Shown here: piece after piece, positions 17,723-26,292 of the stretch | Layout of the letters: every line of letters begins with the position of its first letter | Numbering within the stretch: position 1 is the first letter of the stretch | NCBI RefSeq assembly: GCF_000407545.1 | Contig: NZ_ASWH01000001.1 | Span: forward strand, 1,937,501 to 2,001,500 | Source: Enterococcus gilvus ATCC BAA-350 | Lineage (GTDB): Bacteria > Bacillota > Bacilli > Lactobacillales > Enterococcaceae | Length of the DNA stretch: 64,000 bases | Reading direction: 5' to 3' | The notes under the pieces: model-generated | Seen by the model: the letters and a program-made list of their open reading frames with translations, nothing else | Databases searched by the model: none | Told to the model about the DNA's origin: nothing | Program-made: the position numbers and the translations under genes

Positions 17723-20700
17723 TTACTTAGTGGGTTTCTTCATCAGATAAACCATACCTGCTAGTAAAATCAGAACCGTTCCTACCACTAAGAATAACGA
17801 GTTTACTTGTTCCCCTGTTTGCGGCAACGACTTCTCTTGTGGTACATCTGGCGTTTCGGGAGTTTTCGGTTGTTCAACTTCTTTGGGGTAGAGTGTTTGA
17901 TCTTTTTCTTGTAAGTCCTCATTGTGTTTGGCATTGATTTCACCTTCTTGGTCATAGTTGATTTCTTTAAACGTGAATTTGGTACCTTTTGGATATTTAC
18001 CAGTGTCTACCTTTTCCGTCACGATGGTTTTGGTGAAGAGGTCATCTTTCACCACATAATCGATAAGCCCAGACTTCCAAATTTCTTCACTCTTACCATC
18101 AGGAAACAGTGCCACTAAAATTGTTTCAAAAGCTTCTTTTGTGCCATCCAGTTCACTGTGAGTGATTTCCACGTCATCGTACATATCAACGACATCCCCA
18201 TAGGTAAAAGTATTGCCCCCATCTTTCAAATGCGCTTTTGTATTGATGGCTACTGATTTTTTTAAATTGACTTTTAGCATTTGCCCTTGATTGTCTAAAC
18301 GATTATCCAACGCAACAGGGTCTTCGCCATCTTTATAGGCTTTTTCAGAAGCGTAAAGGAAATTGAATAGCACATAATTTTTTCCTTTTAATTTTGACGG
18401 CTCCAATTCCTGCTTGATTTCCCATTTGCCTTCTTTGGTTTCATTTTCTAGTGTATGGCATTGTTCAGAAATTACGACAGGTTCTGCTTTTTTATCTTTC
18501 TCTAACGCTTTTTTTGTGGCATCCACATCTATCACTTGGGAAACTAAGAACCAATCTTTTTTTGTTTGAGTCAACTTGTAGCTGACGGTATCAATGGCTT
18601 TGGTTTTCTCTAAAGATTCGAGAACTTTTTCCCCATCTTCCCATGTGGCAAGGGAAGTGAGTTGATTCTTTTCTTCTGGTAAGTCATACAACATTAAACG
18701 ATTCAAACTGACAGTAAAGGCTTTGTCTGTTAGTTTCTCATAAGGGACTTTGACGGTCTTAATCGTTTCTTTTTGGTCCACTTCCGTGATGGTGAAGATA
18801 TACTGACTCTTACGGTAATCCGATTTGTTTTCTTCAAAACGACTATGAATTTCTAGTGGTTGAATCTTTTGAAAGCCAACTGGCGCTTCAATTTCTTCAA
18901 AGAGATAGTCCCCAATCGGAATTTGTTCAAACTTCCCATAGCCATCAAAGCCAAGTCCTTCATGGCAATGAGTGGTTGCCGTATCTTCTGCGCCAGTGAT
19001 TTCCTTCGTGCCTTCTAATGGCGTTAGCTTAAACTCAAGGTCATTGAAACCACTACTTGCGGAACCATTACTTGACTGAGCGAATTTGAAAAAATCAAAA
19101 CCAAAGCGAATGACTTGTTCTTTACCTGTGACAGCTTCGGTTACAATCGCATTTGACGGGACATCATCCTTTTTCTTAATTTCAAAGGTGTATTTCGTCT
19201 GGTCCTCTGTATAACCAACTGGTGCTTTGGTTTCTAGCCAGAAGTATTTTCCCACGGCAAGATGTCCCACACTCACTTGACGATTCTTATCAATCACTAA
19301 GGTCACGGCATCTTTTGAAACAGGTGTTTTAGATTTTGTTCCTTTTAATACAGTTGGCTTGAAGTTATCCGTCCATTTCACTGGTGAACCTAATTTATGA
19401 GTTCCGATATCTTCACCGTAATAGAGGGTATATTCTGCGCCTTCAAACGTTGCCGATCCTTGTGTTTCTTCTTCAGTCTCTTTATCGACTTTAGTTAGAA
19501 TCGCTTCACCTGTTACTTCTTGATTGGTGCCTTTTACGGATTGGATAACCAATGGCACAGTTTGGTTTTCATAAGTTAATTCCACTTTGATTGGTTCAAA
19601 AGTATTCACAAACCCATTGCTGGCTTTACTTTCAACCACGTAATAAGTTCCTAACTCCAAGGCATCCCCTTGTGATTTTGGTGTTTCGGCATGACCTTTT
19701 TCGTTGGTCACAATCGTTTGAACGATGGCACCATCTGGTTTATCTTTATGAATCTCGAATTGATTGCCCGCTAAGGAATAGTGTTCATTCCAGAGATTCG
19801 TTCCCGTCTCTTTGCCGACTTTATCGACAATGATTTGTCCTTTGGCTCGCAGATTGCGAGAAGTCACTTCAATCGTTTCACCCGCTTTAATCGTTGCTTT
19901 CATTGGTGTTTGATCAATGACATAGGGTGCAGGTACTGATTTTTCAGTAATGATGACTTCTGTCCCATGAGGAATGTTTTTTAAAGTCGCCGAACCATCA
20001 CTGCCTGTTGTCACTTCTTTGTTTGGTAACTTCCCTTGAAAGTCTAATTGGAAGACAGTGTTTGGCACTAACGCTCCGGATTCCTTATCTCGTTTCACGA
20101 TTTTCAAGTCACCATTCTTTTGGACTTTGATTTTCACGGTGTATTGATTCGTTTGGTCAATCGCGCCAGCCATTACCGTTTGTTCGCCAGCTTTCTTGTA
20201 GGCAACTGGTGTACCGGCGTGAATGGATTTCTCAAAAACTAACTCTCCACTTTCATTGGAATCAGCTTTTGGTGTGATAATCAGATTATTTCCATTTAGC
20301 TGATAGTTCACATTGGCAGTATTTTTCAACACATGGTCAAAGCTCGCTAACTGGCTATTGTTTTGATCGGTTAACGTAATGGATTTGCCTAAAGTTACTT
20401 CCGCAGTTGCTTGGTCAAAGCTTGGTTTCTTTTGGTAATCCGCAATGGCTTGATTGATTTTTGTTTTGATACCACTTAAATCAATCACACGTCCAGAACT
20501 TAAATCTGTGATTTCCGCAGTGGTATAATGGTTCACTTCTTCCCAAACCATCGCTTGTGCAGCCATTTGATAATCCGTGTTGTTTCCCGTTTGATTCCAT
20601 AAAGCAGAAACTAATTTTGCCTTTTGCGACATATTCGGTAGTGGATTCTTCACGTATCCACCACTCGATGGTCCATTAATCGGAACACCAGGTTCAATAC

Positions 20701-20947
20701 AAAAGACAGGTGTTCGATTTCCTCCACTGACAGCCGTCAACGGTGAAGAAATTGTTTCAAAGTTTTCACCATTCGCTTTCTTTCCTTTGAAGCGATACCC
20801 AGTTCCAACGCCATATTCAATCGATACTTGTTCGGGATGATTGATATCCGCGTGAACAACGATTGAAGAAACAAAAGAAGCGAGTAGTTGAATGATCGTA
20901 AACACGACCACAGCTACTCGCCAATTTTTTAATTTTGATGTATTCAT
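17723..20947 (-). CDS. LPXTG surface adhesin with thioester, CnaB-like and VaFE-like domains
   Basis: 1,074 residues. A signal peptide (hydrophobic residues 11-30) is followed by a thioester domain: Cys83 in VFCIEPG and Gln131 in MAAQAMVWEE are the expected cross-linking pair. Several CnaB/SpaA-like folds follow (starting near GDLKIVKRDKESGALVPNT, GQIIVDKVGKETGTNLW and GEAILTKVDKETEEETQG), then a region like VaFE domains (NTFTYGDVVDMYDDVEITHS). It ends with the sorting signal LPQTG, a membrane stretch and KKPTK. Thioester adhesins bind host or surface amines covalently; CnaB domains stiffen the stalk by isopeptide bonds. Sortase A should anchor it to the wall. It is cargo at the ICE edge, placed where Tn916 has orf24, in the same direction as the transfer genes. 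Confidence 0.92.
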   Translation of the reverse strand: MNTSKLKNWRVAVVVFTIIQLLASFVSSIVVHADINHPEQVSIEYGVGTGYRFKGKKANGENFETISSPLTAVSGGNRTPVFCIEPGVPINGPSSGGYVKNPLPNMSQKAKLVSALWNQTGNNTDYQMAAQAMVWEEVNHYTTAEITDLSSGRVIDLSGIKTKINQAIADYQKKPSFDQATAEVTLGKSITLTDQNNSQLASFDHVLKNTANVNYQLNGNNLIITPKADSNESGELVFEKSIHAGTPVAYKKAGEQTVMAGAIDQTNQYTVKIKVQKNGDLKIVKRDKESGALVPNTVFQLDFQGKLPNKEVTTGSDGSATLKNIPHGTEVIITEKSVPAPYVIDQTPMKATIKAGETIEVTSRNLRAKGQIIVDKVGKETGTNLWNEHYSLAGNQFEIHKDKPDGAIVQTIVTNEKGHAETPKSQGDALELGTYYVVESKASNGFVNTFEPIKVELTYENQTVPLVIQSVKGTNQEVTGEAILTKVDKETEEETQGSATFEGAEYTLYYGEDIGTHKLGSPVKWTDNFKPTVLKGTKSKTPVSKDAVTLVIDKNRQVSVGHLAVGKYFWLETKAPVGYTEDQTKYTFEIKKKDDVPSNAIVTEAVTGKEQVIRFGFDFFKFAQSSNGSASSGFNDLEFKLTPLEGTKEITGAEDTATTHCHEGLGFDGYGKFEQIPIGDYLFEEIEAPVGFQKIQPLEIHSRFEENKSDYRKSQYIFTITEVDQKETIKTVKVPYEKLTDKAFTVSLNRLMLYDLPEEKNQLTSLATWEDGEKVLESLEKTKAIDTVSYKLTQTKKDWFLVSQVIDVDATKKALEKDKKAEPVVISEQCHTLENETKEGKWEIKQELEPSKLKGKNYVLFNFLYASEKAYKDGEDPVALDNRLDNQGQMLKVNLKKSVAINTKAHLKDGGNTFTYGDVVDMYDDVEITHSELDGTKEAFETILVALFPDGKSEEIWKSGLIDYVVKDDLFTKTIVTEKVDTGKYPKGTKFTFKEINYDQEGEINAKHNEDLQEKDQTLYPKEVEQPKTPETPDVPQEKSLPQTGEQVNSLFLVVGTVLILLAGMVYLMKKPTK

Positions 20948-21044
20948 TTTTTTCTCCTCTCGATTTTTTATCCTTGATATTAAAATGTCGTTAAGGCGGA
21001 AAACGAATTTTTACTAGAATATTTCTCTACTCCCTTCAAAACAC

Positions 21045-21078
21045 AAAAAAAAGGACCAGATTGTTTTTCTGATCCTTT
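21045..21078 (-). terminator. Terminator of the homing-repeat gene
   Basis: On the minus strand AAAGGATCAGA pairs with TCTGGTCCTTT (one G-U pair) followed by a long T-run. It lies 14 bases after the stop of the gene at 21093 and separates it from the adhesin. Confidence 0.85.
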
Positions 21079-21092
21079 AATAGAGTACCTAT

Positions 21093-21749
21093 TCAATTTT
21101 GATTTTTAAGATTCTTAGATAACTTATCGAGTTTGACCTCTCGATAATCAAAGCCTATTTCTTTTAATAGCTGCTCCCATGTTTTGTTCATTCTTCTCAT
21201 GAGAACTTGAGGTGCTGGAACATTGTTTCGATTAAAAGATTTTTCAAAAGCGGTTCTTGATAAGCTGCTCTCTAATTTTAAACGAATAATCTCATCTCTC
21301 AATGCTGACAACAATTCAAAATCGCTACGGGCATTTTCTTTTTCTCTCTTTGCTTTAAAGAAAATATCAAGATTCAAAAATCGTTTTTTTAAAGTAGAGA
21401 TGGAGGGTAAGTCACTATTTACTTTCAGTTTCTCATATTGACGATAGGACTTAATATCATTTTCTACTATGAAATCTTCAACCAAGTTAAAAAGTTCTTG
21501 GTCAGGTAATCTATCCCATCTGTATCTGTCATAAGGCTTCTTTCCTAACTCCAATTGCAACTTGTCCCAAGAACCAAAAGTATCGTTAATGAACCAAAGA
21601 CTAGGCGCTTCCTTTGGGTGATCGCCAAGCTCTTTTTGATATTGTCGAACTGTCTTAATTTCATATTTAGTCAAGAAATTCTCGATTGTGTTCAACAAAA
21701 ATAAATTACTTTTTTCTTTCCATATAATTCGATTGTCTTTAACTGCCAT
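21093..21749 (-). CDS. Protein with homing-endonuclease-associated repeats at the ICE edge
   Basis: 218 residues from the ATG at 21749, which has GGAG 8 bases upstream; a longer frame to 21875 lacks a ribosome site. Three to four repeats of about 50 residues are seen, each a helical pair closed by a phrase such as APSLWFINDTFGSWDKL, LPSISTLKKRFLNLDIFF and APQVLMRRMNKTWEQLLKEIG. These look like the homing-endonuclease-associated repeat, a small DNA-binding helical unit. No nuclease motif is visible, so a DNA-binding regulator of the element end is more likely than an enzyme. It is the last ICE gene before rplS. Confidence 0.7.
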   Translation of the reverse strand: MAVKDNRIIWKEKSNLFLLNTIENFLTKYEIKTVRQYQKELGDHPKEAPSLWFINDTFGSWDKLQLELGKKPYDRYRWDRLPDQELFNLVEDFIVENDIKSYRQYEKLKVNSDLPSISTLKKRFLNLDIFFKAKREKENARSDFELLSALRDEIIRLKLESSLSRTAFEKSFNRNNVPAPQVLMRRMNKTWEQLLKEIGFDYREVKLDKLSKNLKNQN

Positions 21750-21875
21750 AGCAAACTCTCCATAAAAGTATTTATAGAAATTGCGACTTTGTACCTTTTG
21801 ACTATAGTCATTACCTGTTTTGGTATTTTTCTCGGTTTGGTTAAACCAGATTTCAAACTTAACCAATTCGAGCAT

Positions 21876-22020
21876 CGTTTTGGTATTTTAGGTATGACTT
21901 TCGTAGTCAGCTGACTACCTAAAAATCACCCATTTTTGACTGCATAGGTAGTCAAAGTGGGACAATTTGAGGCAATCTAGGGTAAAAGCACCTAAAAAAC
22001 GATTTTTTAGTCAAAAGGGT
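21876..22020. other. ICE right end: repeat-rich region, probable att arm sites
   Basis: Between the last ICE gene and the rplS terminator lies a short non-coding segment with a perfect 16-bp palindrome at 21903-21918 (GTAGTCAGCTGACTAC) and three more copies of AGTCA/TGACT (near 21937, 21950 and 22009), two within the longer form TAGGTAGTCA. Clustered short repeats at an element end are typical of integrase arm-binding sites. The core att sequence cannot be told without the other junction. Confidence 0.6.
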
Positions 22021-22052
22021 AAAAGAAAAATCCCTTGATATACAAGGGATTT
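22021..22052 (-). terminator. rplS terminator
   Basis: On the minus strand AAATCCCTTG and CAAGGGATTT form a perfect 10-bp stem with a TATAT loop, followed by TTCTTTT. It lies 36 bases beyond the rplS stop. Confidence 0.92.
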
Positions 22053-22088
22053 CGCAAGTTTTGCTTCGACAGACAATCTCTGAATGGA

Positions 22089-22436
22089 CTATCTTCTAAT
22101 TTCTTTGATACGAGCTGCTTTTCCGTGTAATGCACGTAGGTAGTAAAGTTTTGCACGACGCACTTTACCGTAACGAACAACTTCGATTTTCGCAACACGT
22201 GGTGTGTGTAGTGGGTACGTACGTTCCACACCAACACCGTTAGAGATTTTACGTACAGTGTAAGTTTCGCTGATGCCAGCTCCACGACGTTTGATTACAA
22301 CGCCTTCGAATAACTGGATACGTTCGCGAGTTCCTTCGACAACTTTCGCGTGAACACGAACAGTGTCCCCAGGACGGAATGCTGGGATATCAGTACGTAA
22401 TTGTTCTTGAGTTAGTTCTTGAATCAATGGATTCAT
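22089..22436 (-). CDS. rplS: 50S ribosomal protein L19
   Basis: 115 residues, the standard L19 length, from [20 protein letters not shown] to [20 protein letters not shown] and the basic end KEIRR. L19 sits at the 30S-50S interface. The start at 22436 has AAGGAG upstream; a longer frame to 22463 is not used. The C-terminus is complete, so the ICE did not cut into the coding sequence. The gene has its own promoter and probably a leader RNA, separate from trmD. Confidence 0.98.
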   Translation of the reverse strand: MNPLIQELTQEQLRTDIPAFRPGDTVRVHAKVVEGTRERIQLFEGVVIKRRGAGISETYTVRKISNGVGVERTYPLHTPRVAKIEVVRYGKVRRAKLYYLRALHGKAARIKEIRR

Positions 22437-22524
22437 ATTTATCATTCTCCTTATTCCAAACATTCTTAGGACAGAAGCCCCAGCGGAACATCGTATAATA
22501 GATGAGTTTTACACTCACCTGAAT
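22437..22524 (-). ncRNA. Possible L19 leader (rplS 5' UTR)
   Basis: The transcript from the promoter at 22525-22553 has a leader of about 80 bases with paired segments around GTTCCGCTGGGGCTTCTG before the ribosome site. Firmicutes are known to carry an autoregulatory L19 leader at this place. I recognise the position and the style of the segment, not a full structure. Confidence 0.45.
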
Positions 22525-22553
22525 ATTCTAACAGAGGAAGTTCTATCTGTAAA
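22525..22553 (-). promoter_or_regulatory. rplS promoter
   Basis: On the minus strand -35 TTTACA, 17 bases, -10 TAGAAT. It lies about 90 bases upstream of the rplS start and after the trmD terminator. Confidence 0.8.
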
Positions 22554-22664
22554 GACAAAATTCTTGTCAGAGGAACTTTAATTTTGAGCAGTATACATGG
22601 CTAAATGATTCGATGGCATAGAAACAAGGAACTTCCCGCGCTTCTCATTCTTAGTGCTATAGGT

Positions 22665-22699
22665 CAAAAAAGGAAGCCTCTTATTTCTAAAAGGCTTCC
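22665..22699 (-). terminator. trmD terminator
   Basis: On the minus strand GGAAGCC and GGCTTCC form a stem (extended by further pairs), followed by TTTTTT, just after the trmD stop. Confidence 0.88.
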
Positions 22700-22706
22700 C
22701 CAGAAA

Positions 22707-23441
22707 TTATTCTTCTTGTTTAATTTCTGCTAAAAATGTTTCCATTTCTGGTGTCAGAGTTACTTTTTCCAGCATATCTGGTCGGCGCAAATACGTCCGT
22801 CGTAAAGACTCCTTCAATTGCCATTCCTCGATCAAACGATGGTTGCCATTCATCAGAACCTCTGGCACGCCCATCCCCTCAAATTCCGCGGGACGTGTGT
22901 ATTGCGGATGCTCCAATAGTCCAGTCGAATGCGAATCTGTTTTTGCAGATGTTTGATTTCCTAAGACATCTGGCAAGAGGCGTACCGTGGCATCGATCAT
23001 GACCATTGCCCCAAGTTCACCGCCAGTCAGAACATAATCTCCTAGTGAGACTTCATCTGTCACCAGTGACCGAATCCGTTCATCATAGCCTTCATAGTGT
23101 CCACAAATAAACACGAGCTGCTCTTCCTGAGAAAATTCCTCTGCCATTTTTTGATTGAAGGGTTTTCCCGCTGGATCAAGTAAAATCACGCGTTTCTTTT
23201 GATTTCCTGACTCTTCCTCGATCGCTTTTAGATTCTCGTAAATCGGTTGGACTTTCAAAAGCATTCCTGCTCCGCCACCATAAGGATAATCATCCACTTG
23301 TTTGTGTTTATTATCTGAGTATTGGCGAAAATCATGAACATTGATCTCTAATAACTCTTTTTCAACAGCTTTCCCAATGATTGATTCACCTAAAGGTTCT
23401 TCGATCATTTTTGGAAAAAGTGTTAAGACATCAATTCGCAT
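22707..23441 (-). CDS. trmD: tRNA (guanine-N1)-methyltransferase
   Basis: TrmD, 244 residues from [12 protein letters not shown]. It methylates G37 of tRNAs that read CNN codons, preventing +1 frameshifts. Family motifs: [39 protein letters not shown] and [15 protein letters not shown] (the SAM-binding trefoil knot), then the C-terminal [10 protein letters not shown]. The start at 23441 matches the family; the frame to 23495 extends into rimM. It overlaps rimM by 11 bases, the usual arrangement. Confidence 0.97.
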   Translation of the reverse strand: MRIDVLTLFPKMIEEPLGESIIGKAVEKELLEINVHDFRQYSDNKHKQVDDYPYGGGAGMLLKVQPIYENLKAIEEESGNQKKRVILLDPAGKPFNQKMAEEFSQEEQLVFICGHYEGYDERIRSLVTDEVSLGDYVLTGGELGAMVMIDATVRLLPDVLGNQTSAKTDSHSTGLLEHPQYTRPAEFEGMGVPEVLMNGNHRLIEEWQLKESLRRTYLRRPDMLEKVTLTPEMETFLAEIKQEE

Positions 23442-23955
23442 CGTCCAACAACCCTTCTGGGATCTCGACGTGCACGACACCTTCAGTGAGATCAATGTCT
23501 TTTACCACGGATTCAATGTAGGGAATCAACGCATCTTTTTGGCCTTTGCGTTTGACTACCCAGACGTCGTTTGCGCCAGGAGATAAAATCTCAGTGATTT
23601 TACCAATTTCATTCTCTTCATCATCTACGACCGTCAATCCGATGATCTCATGATAATAATATTCGTGTTCGTTGAGTGCCCCTAGCTGTTTCTCAGAGAT
23701 TTTTAAAATACCGTCACGAAAAGCTTCGACATCATTGATATTTGGGTACCCTTCAAAGCTCAATAAATCAAAATTCTTGTGTCTGCGATAGCTGGCGATC
23801 GTCAGGGTCAAAACATCTTGGCCGTCACGGAACAAGTAAAGCGTTTCTCCGACTTGATACCGTTCTTCCGTAAAGTCTGTCGTAGAAATGATCCGGACTT
23901 CTCCGCGGATGCCATGTGTATTGACGATTTTTCCAACTTTATAATAATTAGTCAC
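23431..23955 (-). CDS. rimM: 16S rRNA processing protein RimM
   Basis: 174 residues. The N-terminal beta-barrel begins with [18 protein letters not shown], and the C-terminal PRC-barrel carries [19 protein letters not shown]. RimM binds S19 and helps 30S head maturation. The start is GTG at 23955 with GAGGAAA upstream. It lies 23 bases after a lipoprotein gene rather than directly after khpA. Confidence 0.96.
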   Translation of the reverse strand: MTNYYKVGKIVNTHGIRGEVRIISTTDFTEERYQVGETLYLFRDGQDVLTLTIASYRRHKNFDLLSFEGYPNINDVEAFRDGILKISEKQLGALNEHEYYYHEIIGLTVVDDEENEIGKITEILSPGANDVWVVKRKGQKDALIPYIESVVKDIDLTEGVVHVEIPEGLLDDAN

Positions 23956-23978
23956 GTAGTTTCCTCTTTCTGTTTTAT

Positions 23979-24815
23979 CTATTTTGCCATTGATACAGCC
24001 ATTTTCAAACTAGTCATTGCATCACCGTTCATGATCGTATAGACAGTCTGGTTATTCTGCCAAACGACTGTATTTGTTTGAAACTCTCCGGGTGATACTC
24101 TTAGGGTGATTTGCCCTGCGTCATGAGGGACCGGTAAGAATGCTCCTTCTAAATAGTCCACTGTCTGTTTTGCCAATGGAACAGGATCTTCTTGTTCCAA
24201 ATTATTTCCGCGTACAGTCAGACTCCAGTTGCCTTCCTTCCAGCCTAAATAGACAGAACCAGCACCGGCACTTTGATATCCTGTGATGTTATGACCGAGA
24301 TCGACTTGCTGTCCGTTCGGGTCATAGGTCTGACCAACTTCATTTTGTGCCGTTTCTTTTGAATCAAACGTATGGCGTTGGAATTGTGCGATGGGCGTTT
24401 GTCCACTTAAAGCGGGATCATTAAAAGGCGTCTCCTCAGCAACAGCATAATATGTCACCTTCAAAGTCCCTTGCTCCTCAGAAGCCATAATACCGACGGG
24501 CTTCCCTCCGCTAAAAGAGGCAGGATCAGGAAAACGATCGTTAGGATAATTGGCCTTCAATTCATCTAGTGCAGACATCGCATGATCGCTGTGAGACGAA
24601 TCCGTTTGTGTTGAACTAGCTTGTGTCTTTGTCGTTGAATTGGCCGACGACTGGTTACTCGTACTTGAGCTGCTTGCTGTCGAATGTGATGTGCTGCTTT
24701 TTGTAGTTGCTGTGGCAGTCGATTTCGTGGTGCTATCGTTTGAATCATTATTTCCTGAATTACAGGCAGCTAAAACAAATAGCGCGCTAAACAAGAACAA
24801 AAATTTTTTCATCAT
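23979..24815 (-). CDS. Predicted lipoprotein between khpA and rimM
   Basis: 278 residues with a type II signal ([18 protein letters not shown], lipobox LAAC). A long Ser/Thr/Gln-rich low-complexity linker (residues about 20-75) is followed by a folded C-terminal domain of about 200 residues ([33 protein letters not shown]). I do not recognise this domain. It is bound to the outer membrane face and probably displayed away from it by the linker. It sits after the rpsP-khpA terminator and 23 bases before rimM, so it may share a transcript with rimM-trmD. Ribosome site GGAGG. Confidence 0.85.
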   Translation of the reverse strand: MMKKFLFLFSALFVLAACNSGNNDSNDSTTKSTATATTKSSTSHSTASSSSTSNQSSANSTTKTQASSTQTDSSHSDHAMSALDELKANYPNDRFPDPASFSGGKPVGIMASEEQGTLKVTYYAVAEETPFNDPALSGQTPIAQFQRHTFDSKETAQNEVGQTYDPNGQQVDLGHNITGYQSAGAGSVYLGWKEGNWSLTVRGNNLEQEDPVPLAKQTVDYLEGAFLPVPHDAGQITLRVSPGEFQTNTVVWQNNQTVYTIMNGDAMTSLKMAVSMAK

Positions 24816-24851
24816 GAAACACCTCCACCCTAATTTTACCGTACTTTTAAC

Positions 24852-24885
24852 AAAAAAACACTCGAATCAAACTGACTCGAGTGTT
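24852..24885 (-). terminator. rpsP-khpA terminator
   Basis: On the minus strand AACACTCGA and TCGAGTGTT form a stem followed by TTTTTT, just after the khpA stop. Confidence 0.85.
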
Positions 24886-24891
24886 CTAACT

Positions 24892-25137
24892 TTATTTACC
24901 ATCCACGATGTTGAGACGAACTTTTTTCGGGCCATTCGTCCGAACGCTGTACACGATCGTGCGGATCGCTTTGGCTACTCGGCCTTGTTTTCCGATGATT
25001 CTGCCAATGTCCTCAGGTGCAACTGTTAAGTTGTGCTCCAAGAAATCTTTAGACTCCTCGATCTCTAACTTCACTTCATCAGGTTTTGTCACCAAAGGGT
25101 GAACAATGGTCAACACAAGGTTCGTTAAATCTTGCAT
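24892..25137 (-). CDS. khpA: KH-domain RNA-binding protein KhpA
   Basis: 81 residues, a single type II KH domain with the GxxG loop in IGRIIGKQGRVAKAIRTIV. KhpA forms a dimer with KhpB and binds RNAs that affect cell division and wall synthesis in streptococci and enterococci. It follows rpsP by 12 bases with AGGAGG upstream, the conserved rpsP-khpA pair. Confidence 0.95.
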   Translation of the reverse strand: MQDLTNLVLTIVHPLVTKPDEVKLEIEESKDFLEHNLTVAPEDIGRIIGKQGRVAKAIRTIVYSVRTNGPKKVRLNIVDGK

Positions 25138-25149
25138 GATTGACCCTCC

Positions 25150-25425
25150 TTACTTCTTAGCGAATTTAGCGTCGTGGTGTTTTTGCATGATGCCTTCTTT
25201 AGAAAGAATGTTACGAACTGTATCAGAAGGTTGTGCACCTTTTTGTAACCAGTTTAAAACATCTTCTTCTTTTAATACGACTTCTGCTGGGTTTTTCAAA
25301 GGATTGTAAGTACCCACAGTTTCGATAAAACGTCCATCACGAGGAGAACGAGAATCAGCAACAACGATACGGTAGAAAGGTTTCTTTTTAGAACCCATAC
25401 GTTTCAAGCGAATTTTAACTGCCAT
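25150..25425 (-). CDS. rpsP: 30S ribosomal protein S16
   Basis: 91 residues, the typical S16 length, beginning [20 protein letters not shown] and carrying [21 protein letters not shown]16 stabilises the 5' domain of 16S rRNA. It has its own promoter at 25464-25492 and shares a terminator with khpA. Confidence 0.98.
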   Translation of the reverse strand: MAVKIRLKRMGSKKKPFYRIVVADSRSPRDGRFIETVGTYNPLKNPAEVVLKEEDVLNWLQKGAQPSDTVRNILSKEGIMQKHHDAKFAKK

Positions 25426-25463
25426 TGTATAACTACACCTCCATATAATTAATCACAAGATGT

Positions 25464-25492
25464 AGTCTAACACGCTTTTGAGTAGCTGTAAA
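25464..25492 (-). promoter_or_regulatory. rpsP promoter
   Basis: On the minus strand -35 TTTACA, 17 bases, -10 TAGACT, about 40 bases before the rpsP start. Confidence 0.8.
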
Positions 25493-25616
25493 GAGTTTTT
25501 TCTTTACAGTCTAATTTTTCTTTCAAAGCATATCTTTTGCACCTTTTACTTATTTTTTGTAAGATAGATTCATACGATAACAAACGTAATGCTATATCGA
25601 ATGAGGAGGAATTATC

Positions 25617-26171
25617 ATGACAAAAAAAATTGGTATTTTAGTCGGCAGCCTGCGTAAAGATTCTTACAACAAAATGGTTGCGAAAAAATTTGCAGAATTA
25701 TTACCTGAAGGGTTTGAATCAACCTTCATTAAGATCGATGACCTGCCTTTCTACAATGAAGATCTTGAAGTTGAAGGGGCTGTTCCTGAAGCCTGGGATC
25801 GTTTCCGTAAAGAAGTTGGCGAAGTCGATGGATTATTCTTTGTCACACCTGAATACAACCGTTCAGTTCCAGCGGCATTGAAAAATGCGCTAGATGTTGG
25901 CTCTCGTCCAATGGGAAGCAGTGTTTGGGGCGGCAAGCCTGGTCTAGTAGTAACAGTATCTCCTGGCGGCCCTGGTGGATTCGGTGCAAACCATGCCTTA
26001 CGTCAATCATTAGTTTTCTTGGATGTTCCAACGTTGCAGCAACCTGAGGCCTACATTGGCGGCATTATGAACTTAGTAGATAACGATGGTCATATCGCTG
26101 ATGGAACGGTAGAATTCTTCAAGACAATTACAGATAAATACATCGAATTCTTTAACAAGTTGGTTAAATAG
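25617..26171 (+). CDS. NAD(P)H-dependent FMN reductase
   Basis: 184 residues with a flavodoxin-like fold. The FMN-binding loop is GSLRKDSYNKMVA at the N-terminus, followed by TPEYNRSVPAALKNALD (the second FMN loop) and SPGGPGGFGA. Relatives reduce quinones, azo dyes or chromate using NAD(P)H. It is monocistronic: GAGGAGG ribosome site, terminator at 26179-26232, divergent from rpsP. The true substrate is unknown. Confidence 0.92.
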   Translation: MTKKIGILVGSLRKDSYNKMVAKKFAELLPEGFESTFIKIDDLPFYNEDLEVEGAVPEAWDRFRKEVGEVDGLFFVTPEYNRSVPAALKNALDVGSRPMGSSVWGGKPGLVVTVSPGGPGGFGANHALRQSLVFLDVPTLQQPEAYIGGIMNLVDNDGHIADGTVEFFKTITDKYIEFFNKLVK

Positions 26172-26178
26172 AATTCGT

Positions 26179-26232
26179 AACAACAACGACTGCAGCTTTC
26201 ATTATTGAATGAATGTTGCAGTCGTTGTTTTA
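26179..26232 (+). terminator. Terminator of the FMN reductase gene
   Basis: AACAACGACTGCA pairs perfectly with TGCAGTCGTTGTT (13 bp) followed by TTATTCTTT. Confidence 0.88.
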
Positions 26233-26292
26233 TTCTTTATAGGACGTCTGCCATGCTATACTAAAGTGAGAAAAGAGATTGGAGGAAATGTT

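Larger units (their letters stand above)
1..22010 (-). mobile_element. Tn916-family integrative conjugative element (conjugation half)
   Basis: Homologues of Tn916 orf23, orf22, orf21, orf20, orf19, orf18 (ardA), orf17, orf16, orf15, orf14 and orf13 appear in the canonical order, all on the minus strand. Cargo is inserted at four points: an adhesin and a homing-endonuclease-repeat gene beyond orf23, a cytosine methyltransferase plus a small gene between orf21 and orf20, a PHP-ATPase between orf19 and ardA, and a group II intron in orf14. The right border lies somewhere between the last ICE gene (stop side of 21749) and the rplS terminator at about 22021; the exact att core cannot be set without the other end. 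Integrase, excisionase and any resistance gene would be left of position 1. From memory the mosaic recalls hybrid enterococcal elements such as Tn6000, but this was not checked. Confidence 0.93.

Noticed and set aside
1..22010. tet(M) or another antibiotic resistance gene in the ICE
   Set aside because: None is present in the window; the usual tet(M) position lies beyond orf13, left of base 1.
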